Source: Nostoc sp. CHAB 5824
Lineage (GTDB): Bacteria > Cyanobacteriota > Cyanobacteriia > Cyanobacteriales > Nostocaceae
NCBI RefSeq assembly: GCF_020829665.1
Contig: NZ_JAIVFT010000006.1
Location: 124,001-188,000, forward strand
Length of the DNA: 64,000 bases
Direction of reading: 5' to 3'
Below, one piece after another: positions 18,647-27,799 of this stretch. Position 1 is the first letter of the stretch. Every line of letters begins with the position of its first letter. A program made the position numbers and the translations under genes. The notes below the pieces were generated by a model, which did not search any database, was not told the origin of the DNA, and saw only the letters and a program-made list of their open reading frames with translations.

Positions 18647-19153
18647 ATGTCATCTGAGCCAAATTCAGAAGCTAATAATGTAACCCCATTAAGCCAAGCA
18701 CGCCTCAATCGTAAGGGTACTAGCTCTATGATTGAGGTGTCTGAGGATAGGCTCAGAGATATTTTATCTTCAGTTGTTAGCGATCAATTAACCCAAAAGC
18801 TGACTCGATTGGAGAACAGTATTAACAGAGTGGTAAGCCAGTTTGAGGCTGTACGAAATGGAAGCTCTGAAGATGCTGCTTTAAGAGTCACAACTAATCT
18901 TGATAATACAGATATTGCTTTGAGTGCTATTAGCCTTCCTAAAGAAGAACATTATCCTTATACATGTACTCATCTAGCCGAAGTTTTAAATATACGTAAC
19001 CATGATGTTCTTCAGAGAATAAAAATCTTAGCTTTACGTAACAATCCAATTTACCATATGTCTATTCCCGCTGGAAAAACCAGCTGCATAAATAAATGGT
19101 CTGAAGCGACTCTTCAAAAACTTAGGGAGGCAATTGTCTCAACCGAGCAATAA
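18647..19153 (+). CDS. Unknown protein with coiled coil, last gene of the cassette
   Basis: 168 residues from ATG 18647 (AGGA 7 nt upstream); TTG 18641 is the alternative. The N-terminus is disordered and polar. A helical segment LTRLENSINRVVSQFEAV (about 60-78) can form a coiled coil. The C-terminal 60 residues (TCTHLAEVLNIRNHDVLQRI) resemble a helix-turn-helix-like DNA-binding region. No family recognised. It probably functions with the preceding small gene. Confidence 0.65.
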   Translation: MSSEPNSEANNVTPLSQARLNRKGTSSMIEVSEDRLRDILSSVVSDQLTQKLTRLENSINRVVSQFEAVRNGSSEDAALRVTTNLDNTDIALSAISLPKEEHYPYTCTHLAEVLNIRNHDVLQRIKILALRNNPIYHMSIPAGKTSCINKWSEATLQKLREAIVSTEQ

Positions 19154-19326
19154 AGGTAAACAGCATTTACACTTTGGAAATTTGTGGTAAATCACTTTTA
19201 GCTTTGATATTACAAATCTTTGTTGTATTTTACTTGATTGCTATATTGAGTCTCACTATTCAGCAACGCCGAAACTACTAATTATCAGATAGCTTTTCAT
19301 TTCTTAAATCAGTTTTTCATCCTAAC
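19154..19326. other. Intergenic between cassette and rdgB
   Basis: Convergent gap of 173 bp, AT-rich; no clear terminator or repeat was recognised. Confidence 0.4.
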
Positions 19327-19914
19327 TCAGGACTCAGGACTAAACAATGTGTCTAGTTGCGGAAGTAAAGCTGCAAAAGCCTTGCCTCTATGGCTAATTG
19401 ACCCTTTCATCTCCCGTGTCATCTCAGCAAAGGTCAATTGCAACTCTTGCACATAAAAAATTGGGTCGTAACCGAAACCACCATTACCACGCGGTGCATG
19501 GAGAATTTCGCCGCGACAAATACCTTCAGATTGTAATACGATCGCACCATCAGGACGAGCGATCGCCACTGCACAAACAAATTGAGCTTGTCGATTTACC
19601 TCGTTATCTAATTCTCTCAATAGCCTAGCAATGCGTTCTGAATCGGTTTTGGCGTAACGTGCAGAATAAACCCCTGGTGCGCCATTTAGGGCATCTACTT
19701 GCAAGCCCGAATCATCAGCAATTGCCCAATTTCCTGTAGCTTTAGCAATTTGTGATGCTTTGAGACAGGCATTGGCAGCAAAGGTTTCGCCCGTTTCTTC
19801 AATTTCCAATTCTTCAGGTTTGAGGGTTAATTCCCAACCAGAATTTTCCAGATAAGCTTGCATTTCCCGCAACTTACCTGGATTTCCTGTCGCTACTACG
19901 AGTAATTTGGTCAT
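19327..19914 (-). CDS. rdgB: XTP/dITP pyrophosphatase (non-canonical purine NTPase)
   Basis: 195 residues, a full-length RdgB/HAM1 protein that hydrolyses dITP, XTP and dUTP-like nucleotides to monophosphates, keeping damaged bases out of DNA. Signatures: TGNPGKLREM at the start, ADDSGLQVDALNGAPGVYSA for metal binding, GFGYDPIF, and C-terminal SHRGKAF. Metal-dependent, cytoplasmic. The start ATG (19914) lies inside the first unit of a TTGGTCA heptamer run, so this repeat has grown right up to the gene. It is followed upstream by the phosphohexomutase gene on the same strand. Confidence 0.96.
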   Translation of the reverse strand: MTKLLVVATGNPGKLREMQAYLENSGWELTLKPEELEIEETGETFAANACLKASQIAKATGNWAIADDSGLQVDALNGAPGVYSARYAKTDSERIARLLRELDNEVNRQAQFVCAVAIARPDGAIVLQSEGICRGEILHAPRGNGGFGYDPIFYVQELQLTFAEMTREMKGSISHRGKAFAALLPQLDTLFSPES

Positions 19915-20000
19915 TGGTCATTGGTCATTGGTCATTGGTCATTGGCCATTGGTCATTAGTCATTTACCAAGGACAAAGGACTAATGACTAATGACTAATA
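19909..20000. repeat. Heptamer STRR (TTGGTCA / TGACTAA)
   Basis: About six TTGGTCA units, then GGACAAAGGA and three TGACTAA units. The two halves are roughly complementary and could pair as a hairpin between rdgB and the mutase gene. Related runs are at 35710, 37541, 61961 and 63378. Confidence 0.8.
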
Positions 20001-20007
20001 ATTAATT

Positions 20008-21444
20008 TTACTCCGCCCACTGTTTCGCCCAAGCAAGAGTTTGATGCACTTGCTCAATTGTCGAAGCTTCGCAGTAGAGGCGTAAAACTGGCTCAGTACC
20101 GCTAAACCGAATCATTAACCAGCTTTTATCAGCGAGGCGATACTTGTAGCCGTCAATTGTCTGGCAATCAATCACTGCTAACCCGGCAATTTCTGTTAAA
20201 GGTTGGGTTTGCAGTTGTTGCAAAAGACGCGATCGCACTTCCATACTTGCTAAAGGTAAATCGATGCGATCGTATGCTGAGGTAAACCCTGTTTGTTTCT
20301 GCAAGTAGCGATAATACTCACCTAAATCTAAACCAGATTCTACAATTGCCTCTAGGACGTATAATGCTGACAACAGTGCATCGCGTTCGGGAATATGGCT
20401 GCCATAGCCAATCCCTCCCGATTCTTCGCCACCCAGCAACACTTCTGCTGCTAACATTCTGTCAGCGATGTATTTATAACCAACTGCTGTTTCAAATACC
20501 GACAGGTTATGTAGTGCTGCTACCAGGGGCATTAAGTCGGAACCACTAACAGTTTTGACTATTTCACCCTTAAAGCTGCGCCGTAGGGTTAAGTGGTCAA
20601 TTAATATTGGGATTAAGGCTTGAGAACTCAAAAAATTGGCTTCCCCGTCTACAGCCGCGATGCGATCGCAGTCTCCATCAAATACCAATCCCACCGTTAA
20701 ACCTGATTTATCTGTTTCTCGGTAAGTTTTGATGACTTCAAATAACTTTGAAAGATATTTAGGCAATGGTTCAGGCGCACCACCACCAAATAGGGGGTCG
20801 CGTTCTGAGTTGATTTCTTTGACTTGATTGCCTAGTAGTTTTGCCAATCCGCCAGCAGCAGCGCCATACATAACATCGACAAATAACGTCAATTTGCCAG
20901 ATGCGATCGCTTCCCGAAGTTTGGCAATATCAACTTTAGCTTCTAATGCTTGGGTATAACTGGGCCAAGGATCAAATTTTTCTTGCTTTCCTGGGGTAGC
21001 TGCTAGTGGTACTGCAACCGACAGCTGCGCTTCTATCTCTTTTGTAACTTCTGGCGGCACCGACCCGCCAAAATAACCCTTGACTTTTAACCCCAAATAT
21101 GTACCAGGATTATGGCTTGCTGTAATTACCAGCGCCCCTAAAGCATTGAGTTGTTTTGCTGCCCAACTATAAGCTGGGGTTGGGGCATAGGTTTCGCTTA
21201 GTAGCACATCAAATCCGACAGCGGTGACAGTATCAGCAACAGTACGAGCAAAGTCTTCGGCCATGAATCGGCGATCGTAACCGACAATTATTGTCCGACT
21301 ACCCACCGTAGGAAAATACGTATCATATAATACTTTTGCGGCAACTGGCGCGACCAGGGCTAGGCGTTCAAAGGTAAACTCGTCACCAATAATGCCCCGC
21401 CAGCCGTCTGTACCAAATTTGATTGAGTTAGCTACAACTGGCAT
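20008..21444 (-). CDS. Phosphoglucomutase/phosphomannomutase family protein
   Basis: 478 residues, alpha-D-phosphohexomutase superfamily. All four active-site elements are present: the phosphoserine loop TASHNP with Ser110, metal loop DGDCDR, sugar-binding GGEESGG, and phosphate-binding RFSGTEP near the C-terminus. It interconverts hexose 1- and 6-phosphates; whether it prefers glucose, mannose or glucosamine cannot be settled from motifs. ATG 21444, cytoplasmic. Same strand as rdgB, separated by the heptamer repeat, so co-transcription is possible. Confidence 0.93.
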   Translation of the reverse strand: MPVVANSIKFGTDGWRGIIGDEFTFERLALVAPVAAKVLYDTYFPTVGSRTIIVGYDRRFMAEDFARTVADTVTAVGFDVLLSETYAPTPAYSWAAKQLNALGALVITASHNPGTYLGLKVKGYFGGSVPPEVTKEIEAQLSVAVPLAATPGKQEKFDPWPSYTQALEAKVDIAKLREAIASGKLTLFVDVMYGAAAGGLAKLLGNQVKEINSERDPLFGGGAPEPLPKYLSKLFEVIKTYRETDKSGLTVGLVFDGDCDRIAAVDGEANFLSSQALIPILIDHLTLRRSFKGEIVKTVSGSDLMPLVAALHNLSVFETAVGYKYIADRMLAAEVLLGGEESGGIGYGSHIPERDALLSALYVLEAIVESGLDLGEYYRYLQKQTGFTSAYDRIDLPLASMEVRSRLLQQLQTQPLTEIAGLAVIDCQTIDGYKYRLADKSWLMIRFSGTEPVLRLYCEASTIEQVHQTLAWAKQWAE

Positions 21445-21621
21445 CTAAGTATCCTAACTGTCTACTTGAGGATTCTAGCATTTATACAGTGTACAAAGTA
21501 AAAAAAGAATCTAGTAATAATATGTACTAATAATGTTCAACAAAAAAGTGAGCAAATTTGTGCATTGTAGAGGTGCATAGACGTAGTATCTAAAAAGATG
21601 TAAATAAATGTAAATAATACA

Positions 21622-22326
21622 ATGCAGGATAAAGTCGTTGTCGTTGTCGGTGCTACTGGTGGTATTGGTTCAGCCTTAACACACAAACTTGCGCTTACTG
21701 GAGTCCGGTTGGTATTGGCTGCCAGAGATGCAGTTCATTTAACAAAACTGGCAGCTGATTTACCAGGGCAAGTTTTAACCGTTCCCACTGATATTACTAA
21801 CCCCCAACAAGTAGATACTTTAATAGAAAAGACCGTCAGTGAGTTTGGTCAAATCGATATTTTGGTGAATGCAGCTGGTGCTGGTATACTCAAACCTTAC
21901 AACAGCCTGGAACCCGCTGATTTAGACAAGATGCTAGATGTCAACTTAAAAGGCAGCTTTTACACTACTCAGGCGGCTGCTGAAGAGATGCAAAAGCGTA
22001 AGTCTGGTCACATCTGTAACGTGGTTGGAATTTTGGGCAAGCATTCGATGGGAATGGCAGCGGCTTATTCTGCTTCTAAGTTTGGTGTTGTCGGTTTCAG
22101 CAAGTGCATGGCAGAGGAACTCAAGCGTTTTGGTATCAAGTTCACGCTATTCTACTTTGGTGGGGTAGATTCTCCTTTCTGGGATAACGTCAATTTAAAA
22201 GTAGACCGGAAAAAAATGCTCAGTCCTGAAACTGCTGCCAATGCGATTTTATTTGCAATTTCTGCCGAACCGCAAGCTGTGCCAATGGAAATTAACATTC
22301 AACCCGATAGTCATCTGTTCTTTTAA
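21622..22326 (+). CDS. Short-chain dehydrogenase/reductase (SDR)
   Basis: 234 residues, classical SDR. The cofactor motif GATGGIG is at 10-16, NAAGAG at about 86-91, and the catalytic YSASK has Tyr149 and Lys153. An NAD(P)-dependent oxidoreductase of unknown substrate. It lies divergent from the mutase and about 100 bp before HPPD on the same strand, but no pathway link is evident. ATG 21622. Confidence 0.93.
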   Translation: MQDKVVVVVGATGGIGSALTHKLALTGVRLVLAARDAVHLTKLAADLPGQVLTVPTDITNPQQVDTLIEKTVSEFGQIDILVNAAGAGILKPYNSLEPADLDKMLDVNLKGSFYTTQAAAEEMQKRKSGHICNVVGILGKHSMGMAAAYSASKFGVVGFSKCMAEELKRFGIKFTLFYFGGVDSPFWDNVNLKVDRKKMLSPETAANAILFAISAEPQAVPMEINIQPDSHLFF

Positions 22327-22432
22327 AGTGGGAATCCGCTTATATAATTCTTGCTTTGGAAAGACCTGAAAATTTAGCAAAAAAGGCAAAATTTACAGAG
22401 ATATAAGCTGTTATGCTGGATTTTCAGTATCT

Positions 22433-23488
22433 ATGAAAATTGATCACGTTCATTTCTATGTAGAAGATGCCAAAGTATGGCGGGATTGGTTTGTACACCA
22501 TCTTGGTTTTCAAGCAGTAACCGATCGCATCAGTTCATTTCACACTTGTACAGAAGTGGTGAAAAGTGGTGCTGTCTACTTTTTTCTATCTTCACCACTT
22601 TTGCCTACAAGTCCAGTAGCTGAATTTCTACGTCAATATCCACCTGGTGTGGCAGATGTCGCTTTTGGTGTCGAAGATGTAGAAAGCGCGATCGCACTAG
22701 CTCAAAAACACGGTGCTACAATCCTACAACCCATCCAAGAACACCAGGTGGGTACGGAATTCCTTAAGTGTGGCAAAATTGCCGCCTGGGGTGGACTGAC
22801 TCATACATTGATCGAAAGGTCATTGGTTTTTGATAAAGGACAAATGACAAATGACAACACTTTTACCACCATAGATCACATAGTGTTAAACGTGGCAGTT
22901 GGTGAATTGGAAAATGCTGTCGCTTGGTACGAAAATATCCTAGATTTTCAACCCCAGCAGGCTTTTAAAATTAAAACCAATCGTTCTGCTTTACACAGTC
23001 AGGTGATGGTTTCGCACAACGGCAACGTTCAATTGCCAATTAATGAACCAGCTTCCAAAAATTCTCAAATTCAGGAATTTTTAGATGTCAATCGCGGGCC
23101 AGGAATTCAACATATTGCCTTGCGGACGACTAATCTTGTGAGTGCGATCGCTAAATTTCGTGCCAGTGATTTATCCTTACTCTCAGTTCCCCAAAGCTAT
23201 TACACGCAATTAAAACAACGTCCAGGATTGCCTTTATCACCCTTAGAACTGGAAGCGATCGCTCAGCAGGAAATTCTGGTGGACTGGCAAGAATATACTC
23301 CTTTAGAAGGAGGAAATACCGCGCCCTTATTACTACAAATTTTTACCCAGCCAATATTTGAACAGCCGACATTTTTCTTTGAGTTTATTGAACGCCGTTT
23401 TCAAGCTCAAGGTTTTGGCGAAGGTAACTTTCGCGCCTTATTTGAAGCCATTGAAAGCGAACAAATCAAACGCGGTACTTTGCAATGA
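22433..23488 (+). CDS. hppD: 4-hydroxyphenylpyruvate dioxygenase
   Basis: 351 residues with two vicinal-oxygen-chelate halves. It converts 4-hydroxyphenylpyruvate to homogentisate, the head group of tocopherol (and of plant plastoquinone). The predicted iron ligands in the C-terminal half are His149 (TIDHIVLNV), His227 (GIQHIALRT) and Glu317 (FFEFIERR), and their spacing fits the family. ATG 22433. The protein lacks a transit or signal peptide. It is followed 74 bp later by a HAD hydrolase on the same strand. Confidence 0.93.
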   Translation: MKIDHVHFYVEDAKVWRDWFVHHLGFQAVTDRISSFHTCTEVVKSGAVYFFLSSPLLPTSPVAEFLRQYPPGVADVAFGVEDVESAIALAQKHGATILQPIQEHQVGTEFLKCGKIAAWGGLTHTLIERSLVFDKGQMTNDNTFTTIDHIVLNVAVGELENAVAWYENILDFQPQQAFKIKTNRSALHSQVMVSHNGNVQLPINEPASKNSQIQEFLDVNRGPGIQHIALRTTNLVSAIAKFRASDLSLLSVPQSYYTQLKQRPGLPLSPLELEAIAQQEILVDWQEYTPLEGGNTAPLLLQIFTQPIFEQPTFFFEFIERRFQAQGFGEGNFRALFEAIESEQIKRGTLQ

Positions 23489-23562
23489 TGCCTGAGTACA
23501 AAATATCTGAAAAATAACCATACATCTGAGATAATTGTAATAAAAATTAACTTTTTCCGCCG

Positions 23563-24255
23563 ATGCTAAGACTTATTACTGACTTCGACGGCCCAATTAT
23601 TGATGTTTCCGAACGCTACTACCGTGTTTATCAATTCTGCTTAGAGAAAACCCGTCGCCCAAACCAAGTAGTGCAAGAACTTCCTAAAGCGGAATTTTGG
23701 CAGTTAAAGCGATCGCGCGTTCCCGAAAAACAAATCGCCTTAAATTCAGGGTTAGACGAAGCGCAAGCACAAGAATTTGCCCAGTTGCGACGACAAACTG
23801 TGCATACAGAACCCTACTTTGACTATGACACCCTCGCCTCTGGTGCTGTGGACGCACTGTTAAAAATTCAACAAGCTGGAATTGATTTAGCAGTTATGAC
23901 CATGCGCCGAGTTCGGGAACTAAATTATGCCTTCAAAAAACACGATTTAGGGAGATTTTTCCCTGAAAATCGTTGTTATTGCCTGAATAACGACTACGTT
24001 AAAACTCGTGATATTGAAGATAAGCCCTTGTTAATGGCTAGGGCATTAAAAGAACTGCCCCCGGCGGCTGATACCTGGATGGTGGGAGATACGGAAGCCG
24101 ACATCACCGCTGCTAAAAATTATGGTATTAAGGTGATGGCTGTGGAATCTGGCATCCGCGATCGCACCCAATTGGAACTTTACCACCCCGACTTAATTAT
24201 TAAAGACTTCAGCGCTGCTGTAGATTTAGTCCTAAAACCTAAAGACCTTATCTAA
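23563..24255 (+). CDS. HAD-superfamily hydrolase
   Basis: 230 residues. HAD motif I is DFDGP with nucleophile Asp7 and acid Asp9, motif II lies around VMTMRR, and motif III-IV is VGDTEADITAAKNYG. A helical cap lies between residues 15 and 85. Probably a small-molecule phosphatase of the phosphoglycolate-phosphatase-like subgroup; substrate unknown. Same strand as hppD. A 9-bp hairpin downstream may end this transcript. Confidence 0.9.
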   Translation: MLRLITDFDGPIIDVSERYYRVYQFCLEKTRRPNQVVQELPKAEFWQLKRSRVPEKQIALNSGLDEAQAQEFAQLRRQTVHTEPYFDYDTLASGAVDALLKIQQAGIDLAVMTMRRVRELNYAFKKHDLGRFFPENRCYCLNNDYVKTRDIEDKPLLMARALKELPPAADTWMVGDTEADITAAKNYGIKVMAVESGIRDRTQLELYHPDLIIKDFSAAVDLVLKPKDLI

Positions 24256-24424
24256 AAAGGCTCTCTAGCTGCAACATATAGAATTAATCAGCATTCGTTT
24301 ATTGTCTTTAGGTGATTGGGCAAGAATAAATTAAATTACGTGATGTAAAGTTAACTAAAGTTAATTAACTTACCTTTTGCATTAATCTTATAACCTAATC
24401 AACATTCCAGTTATAAATCAAAGC

Positions 24425-24462
24425 AGGAGTCAGCATACCTATTCTGACTCCTAACTCTTTTA
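24425..24462. terminator. Hairpin between HAD hydrolase and CPP1-like gene
   Basis: Perfect 9-bp stem AGGAGTCAG (24425-24433) / CTGACTCCT (24444-24452), followed by AACTCTTTTA. It can serve as a terminator for the plus-strand HAD gene; the minus-strand gene ends 61 bp beyond. Confidence 0.6.
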
Positions 24463-24522
24463 TTTAAGAAGAACACACATTAACCACGTCTTCTTTATAG
24501 AAACTTCCTTACGGATATTGAT

Positions 24523-25149
24523 TTAGCGTAGAAAGCTACTAACCAACCACAACAATATAAACGTTAGTACACTAGAGAACTGATTCGATGACAAATTGAG
24601 GAATGATATTTGTGGTAAGAGCCAGCTAGCAACTAATCCCCCAGCTATTAAGCCAATTATTAAATTGACTAGGGTGAACAAAACTGCTCGGCCAAATTTG
24701 CCTTCCTTGCGATTGAGGAAGTAAATACTGGTGCCTACCCCAACCACCAATGCTAACTGCAAAACCTGATCGCCTCCCTCTGGGTAAAACACACTGATAG
24801 AACTCAAACCAAGAAACCAAGCTCCTGGTAAGAATATATCCGCAGGCGTTGGCTGATCCAGCATTCGTTGCAGCCATGCAGGTGACTGCTCACGAGGGGT
24901 TGGACTTTCTTTAGGAGGCGATTGTACTCGCAACTCTGGAAATCGAATACGCTCAGGGACTTTAATTTTACCTTCCTGGCGCATCCGTAAGCGATCCATT
25001 AAAATCGCATCGTAAGCTGCTTCAATTACTTCTAAATGCTTGGAATCGCCACTATGTTGCTCGAATAGGCGATTACGAGCATCCTGAATTTCATCGAAGC
25101 TAGCCTCTTCTGATACCCCAAGTTTGTCGTAGGGATTTTGATCGCTCAT
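24523..25149 (-). CDS. CPP1-like J-domain-related membrane protein
   Basis: 208 residues. The N-terminal 65 residues resemble a J domain (NPYDKLGVSEEASFDEIQDA) but lack the HPD tripeptide needed to stimulate Hsp70. A proline-rich linker follows, then three or four hydrophobic segments (about 110-205). This is the layout of the cyanobacterial/plastid CPP1 (chaperone-like protein of POR1) family, linked in plants to protochlorophyllide oxidoreductase stability. Predicted in the thylakoid or plasma membrane. ATG 25149; stands alone. Confidence 0.85.
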   Translation of the reverse strand: MSDQNPYDKLGVSEEASFDEIQDARNRLFEQHSGDSKHLEVIEAAYDAILMDRLRMRQEGKIKVPERIRFPELRVQSPPKESPTPREQSPAWLQRMLDQPTPADIFLPGAWFLGLSSISVFYPEGGDQVLQLALVVGVGTSIYFLNRKEGKFGRAVLFTLVNLIIGLIAGGLVASWLLPQISFLNLSSNQFSSVLTFILLWLVSSFLR

Positions 25150-25793
25150 GGGAGTTTGTTACTTCAGCCTCAGTCAGCGGCAGTCTTTTGTCGAAGAAAA
25201 AACAGCGTTGGGTTTTGTTTTTAATCGAAACTAAAGTCTCGACCTAAATTCTTATGCCCTACCAGGATAGTAGCATGGGTTAGTTTGATCGACTTTGTAA
25301 TTTCAACTATAGTCACTTTAACATATCGCCATAACTCCGTGTATACCCTCATGTCGTTACCTAGTTCTGGCTCTAATCTAGAATTTGAACGGAGAGTACC
25401 TAAAACACAAAGTTTTTATGAAAAAATCAACTTTACTGTTTCAAATTTGGCAACTTACTGTGCCTTAATAGAATTTTTTTAATTATACTGAATAATCGTT
25501 TGTGGTATATATCCGCATATCGATTTAAAATTGAAACGTTTTAAGTTACCACCTAACTGGGATCAAGAACGTGTCTTGGTGTCAAAAACTGTTGCGGCTA
25601 AGGTCAGAGCGCCTATATACTGTGGCTAACAGAAGTTTCGCGTTCTCATCGCCCACAATCCTGATTACAGTATTTATTTTTGAATGATCGGGATTCTCAT
25701 ACTGTAGCCATGTAGATTCTTAGTTAGCCCCAAAGTGGCAACTGCGTTTTTACGCAATTCTTTTGTTAATCTTACGAATTTTTGTGCAAAGTA
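25150..25793. other. Gene-free region upstream of the response regulator
   Basis: 644 bp. One short open frame at 25285-25482 has no family features and poor context. A small hairpin TGCGTTTTTACGCA sits at about 25743-25756, just before the regulator. No other structure was recognised. Confidence 0.45.
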
Positions 25794-26519
25794 ATGGTCA
25801 TGGCTCCTGCCAAGATTCTTGTAGTTGACGACGATCCTGCGGTTCGGAATTTAATCCAACGCTTTCTGATTAAGCAGAACTATCAGGTAGAGGCTGCCGA
25901 AGATGGAAAAACAGCCTTAAATCTATTTGAGCAATTTAACCCTGATCTGGTGATTCTAGATGTGAATTTACCAGATGTAACTGGGTTTAACCTCTGCCAA
26001 GAGATGCAAAGTCGTAATGGTGTTTTTGTTCTGATGTTGACTAGCCGTGCTGACGAAGCTGACAAAATTCGCGGCTTTGCTAAAGGCGCTGATGACTATC
26101 TCACCAAGCCTTTTGGGCTGGGAGAGCTAGAAGTCAGAGTCGGAGCTATTTTGAGGCGTCAACGAGTGATAACTACTGCCGAGCAGAAACGCTTGGTATT
26201 TGAAAAACTTATGATTGATCCAGTGCGACGGGAGGTGGCACTTAATAACCAAGCAGTCCCCTTAACTGCTCTGGAATTTGACTTGTTGCATTTTTTAGCC
26301 AGTCATCCAGGTCGAGTTTGGCGGCGTGCGGAGCTAATCCAAGAGGTATGGGACTATGAATATGTCGGTGACCAACGGGTTGTAGATGTCCATATCGGAC
26401 AAATTCGCAAGAAGATTGAAATTGATGCTAGTCAGCCAGCATTAATTCAAACTGTACGTGGCGTAGGGTATAAGTTTGAATCTCCTGCTCACCCCCAGCA
26501 CTTGGAAGCTAAGTCCTGA
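25794..26519 (+). CDS. OmpR/PhoB-family response regulator
   Basis: 241 residues from ATG 25794; ATG 25800 and TTG 25782 are also possible. Receiver domain with the acidic pocket VVDDDP, phosphoacceptor Asp56 in VILDVNLP, Thr (LMLTSRAD) and Lys (YLTKPFG), then a winged-helix DNA-binding domain (about 145-235, ending TVRGVGYKFE). It is a transcription factor controlled by an unknown histidine kinase; no kinase is adjacent. It does not match RpaA or RpaB closely enough to name. A hairpin (AGAGTTTTTTAACTCT) follows the stop at 26530. Confidence 0.92.
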   Translation: MVMAPAKILVVDDDPAVRNLIQRFLIKQNYQVEAAEDGKTALNLFEQFNPDLVILDVNLPDVTGFNLCQEMQSRNGVFVLMLTSRADEADKIRGFAKGADDYLTKPFGLGELEVRVGAILRRQRVITTAEQKRLVFEKLMIDPVRREVALNNQAVPLTALEFDLLHFLASHPGRVWRRAELIQEVWDYEYVGDQRVVDVHIGQIRKKIEIDASQPALIQTVRGVGYKFESPAHPQHLEAKS

Positions 26520-27071
26520 GTTGATAGTCTAGAGTTTTTTAACTCTTGACTGTTGACTTTTAGGGGAGTAATTAGTGAATTTATTTGGCTTTAGTAAAAG
26601 ACAAATTTAGATAATCAAAATAGGTAGATATTGCTCAAATGACAGACTACGCAGTTATTTGAGATATTTATTTATCCGTTTAAGACAATGGACAGGGGAG
26701 AAAGTCCACTGGAAAATATTTCTTTGCATCTGACCTTTTTGGTAGATAGAGCGGTGCTTAGTAGGGACACCAAGCTGTGCGCCCCTATTAACGTGTTTAT
26801 ATTAAAAATAAAACCGCCATACAACAAGTATTAACGGTTAACTAATATATTTAAGTCCTGCCTCAATTCTAAATCTTGTGCTATTACCAACTAGTTTTAG
26901 CAACAAGAGAAACTATTAAAACCTTTTTAAGGATCAGAATTTACTGATCTTTTTTGTTGTAATATTGCCCCGATATGGCCGATCGCTTTGGATCAAAATC
27001 CCATTAATGGGGCGCGGAAAACCGTGCCCATATTAGGGGATGAGCCAGAATCACGAAGTTCATACTACTAC
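26520..27071 (+). other. Intergenic, possible small transcript
   Basis: No coding region. It contains TGGAC/GTCCA pairing near 26690-26712 and ends in a good terminator-like hairpin at 26932-26955. A non-coding RNA is possible, but no promoter or known RNA family was recognised. Confidence 0.35.
26932..26955 (+). terminator. Rho-independent-like terminator
   Basis: GATCAG (26932-26937), 6-nt loop, CTGATC (26944-26949), then six Ts. It is far (about 410 bp) from the response-regulator stop, which suggests a transcript in between or a second gene end. Confidence 0.55.
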
Positions 27072-27326
27072 CTATGGGGTATCTAGTAGATTAGCTGTTG
27101 CGGGTGAATCGATGCTGGGCATTTTTACTGTGGAGTGGTGGAACAAAGTTTCGAGATAAACTCGGGCAGCACGACGATCACTATCTCCATTTTGGAGTAA
27201 AAACAATGATAACGCCGCCGTCAATACTCTGTTTTCATCCCAATCAGGATGGGTTTCTAAGTAGTTTTTTAAGGATTCGTGGAGTGTTTCGGGAATTTCT
27301 GTAAAGATGCTAACCGTTGCTTTCAT
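27072..27326 (-). CDS. DUF2811 family protein
   Basis: 84 residues, a small cyanobacteria-restricted family of unknown function. The recognisable core reads VSIFTEIPETLHESLKNYLE, then HPDWDENRVLTAALSLFLLQ, with a helix-rich look reminiscent of CopG-like folds. ATG 27326 has a perfect AGGAGG 8 nt upstream, one of the strongest RBSs in the window. Soluble. Stands alone. Confidence 0.85.
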   Translation of the reverse strand: MKATVSIFTEIPETLHESLKNYLETHPDWDENRVLTAALSLFLLQNGDSDRRAARVYLETLFHHSTVKMPSIDSPATANLLDTP

Positions 27327-27799
27327 GAGATTTTCCTCCTATGAGGATAATCAAGAGGGACAAGTTGCTTGCGGTGAAACGGCAATCACGCTACCTCACA
27401 CGCTCTTTCGCCAGCTCGACAATCTGCGCCTACATCTGGTGGTAATATATTTTACACATTTGATGCCAACGGTTGAACGAACTACAAAAGCAAGCCGAAT
27501 CATTGTGCGCCAAAAGGGGGTGGGTTTGTCAATGCTGCGAAATGTTAAAAACGATTGTATAAAAAATAAATCCGAACCTAATAATCAGCATTAGAGCCTA
27601 TTTTTCGTTACTCTACTTTACAAAAACTCAGTCCTTGAAGTTGCTTACCACCATTAATTAACAATCCCCAGTAAGACGGCAACAGCCTATTGACTCGTAG
27701 AGTACCTGTGGAAAACTGTTAAAATCCCTGTGGAAACCCTGTGGAATGAGTAAGGAAAATAGCAGCCAATGATAAGAATTACAAAAATGTCATCAAGCT
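27327..27799. other. Intergenic upstream of MFS gene
   Basis: 473 bp. The plus-strand frame 27307-27594 overlaps the start of the DUF2811 gene in antisense and has no family features, so I do not call it. Repeated CTGTGGAAA motifs occur at 27709-27745. Nothing else was recognised. Confidence 0.45.

Noticed and set aside
27307-27594. 95-codon open frame between DUF2811 and MFS genes
   Set aside because: Overlaps the DUF2811 start in antisense and has no protein-like pattern.
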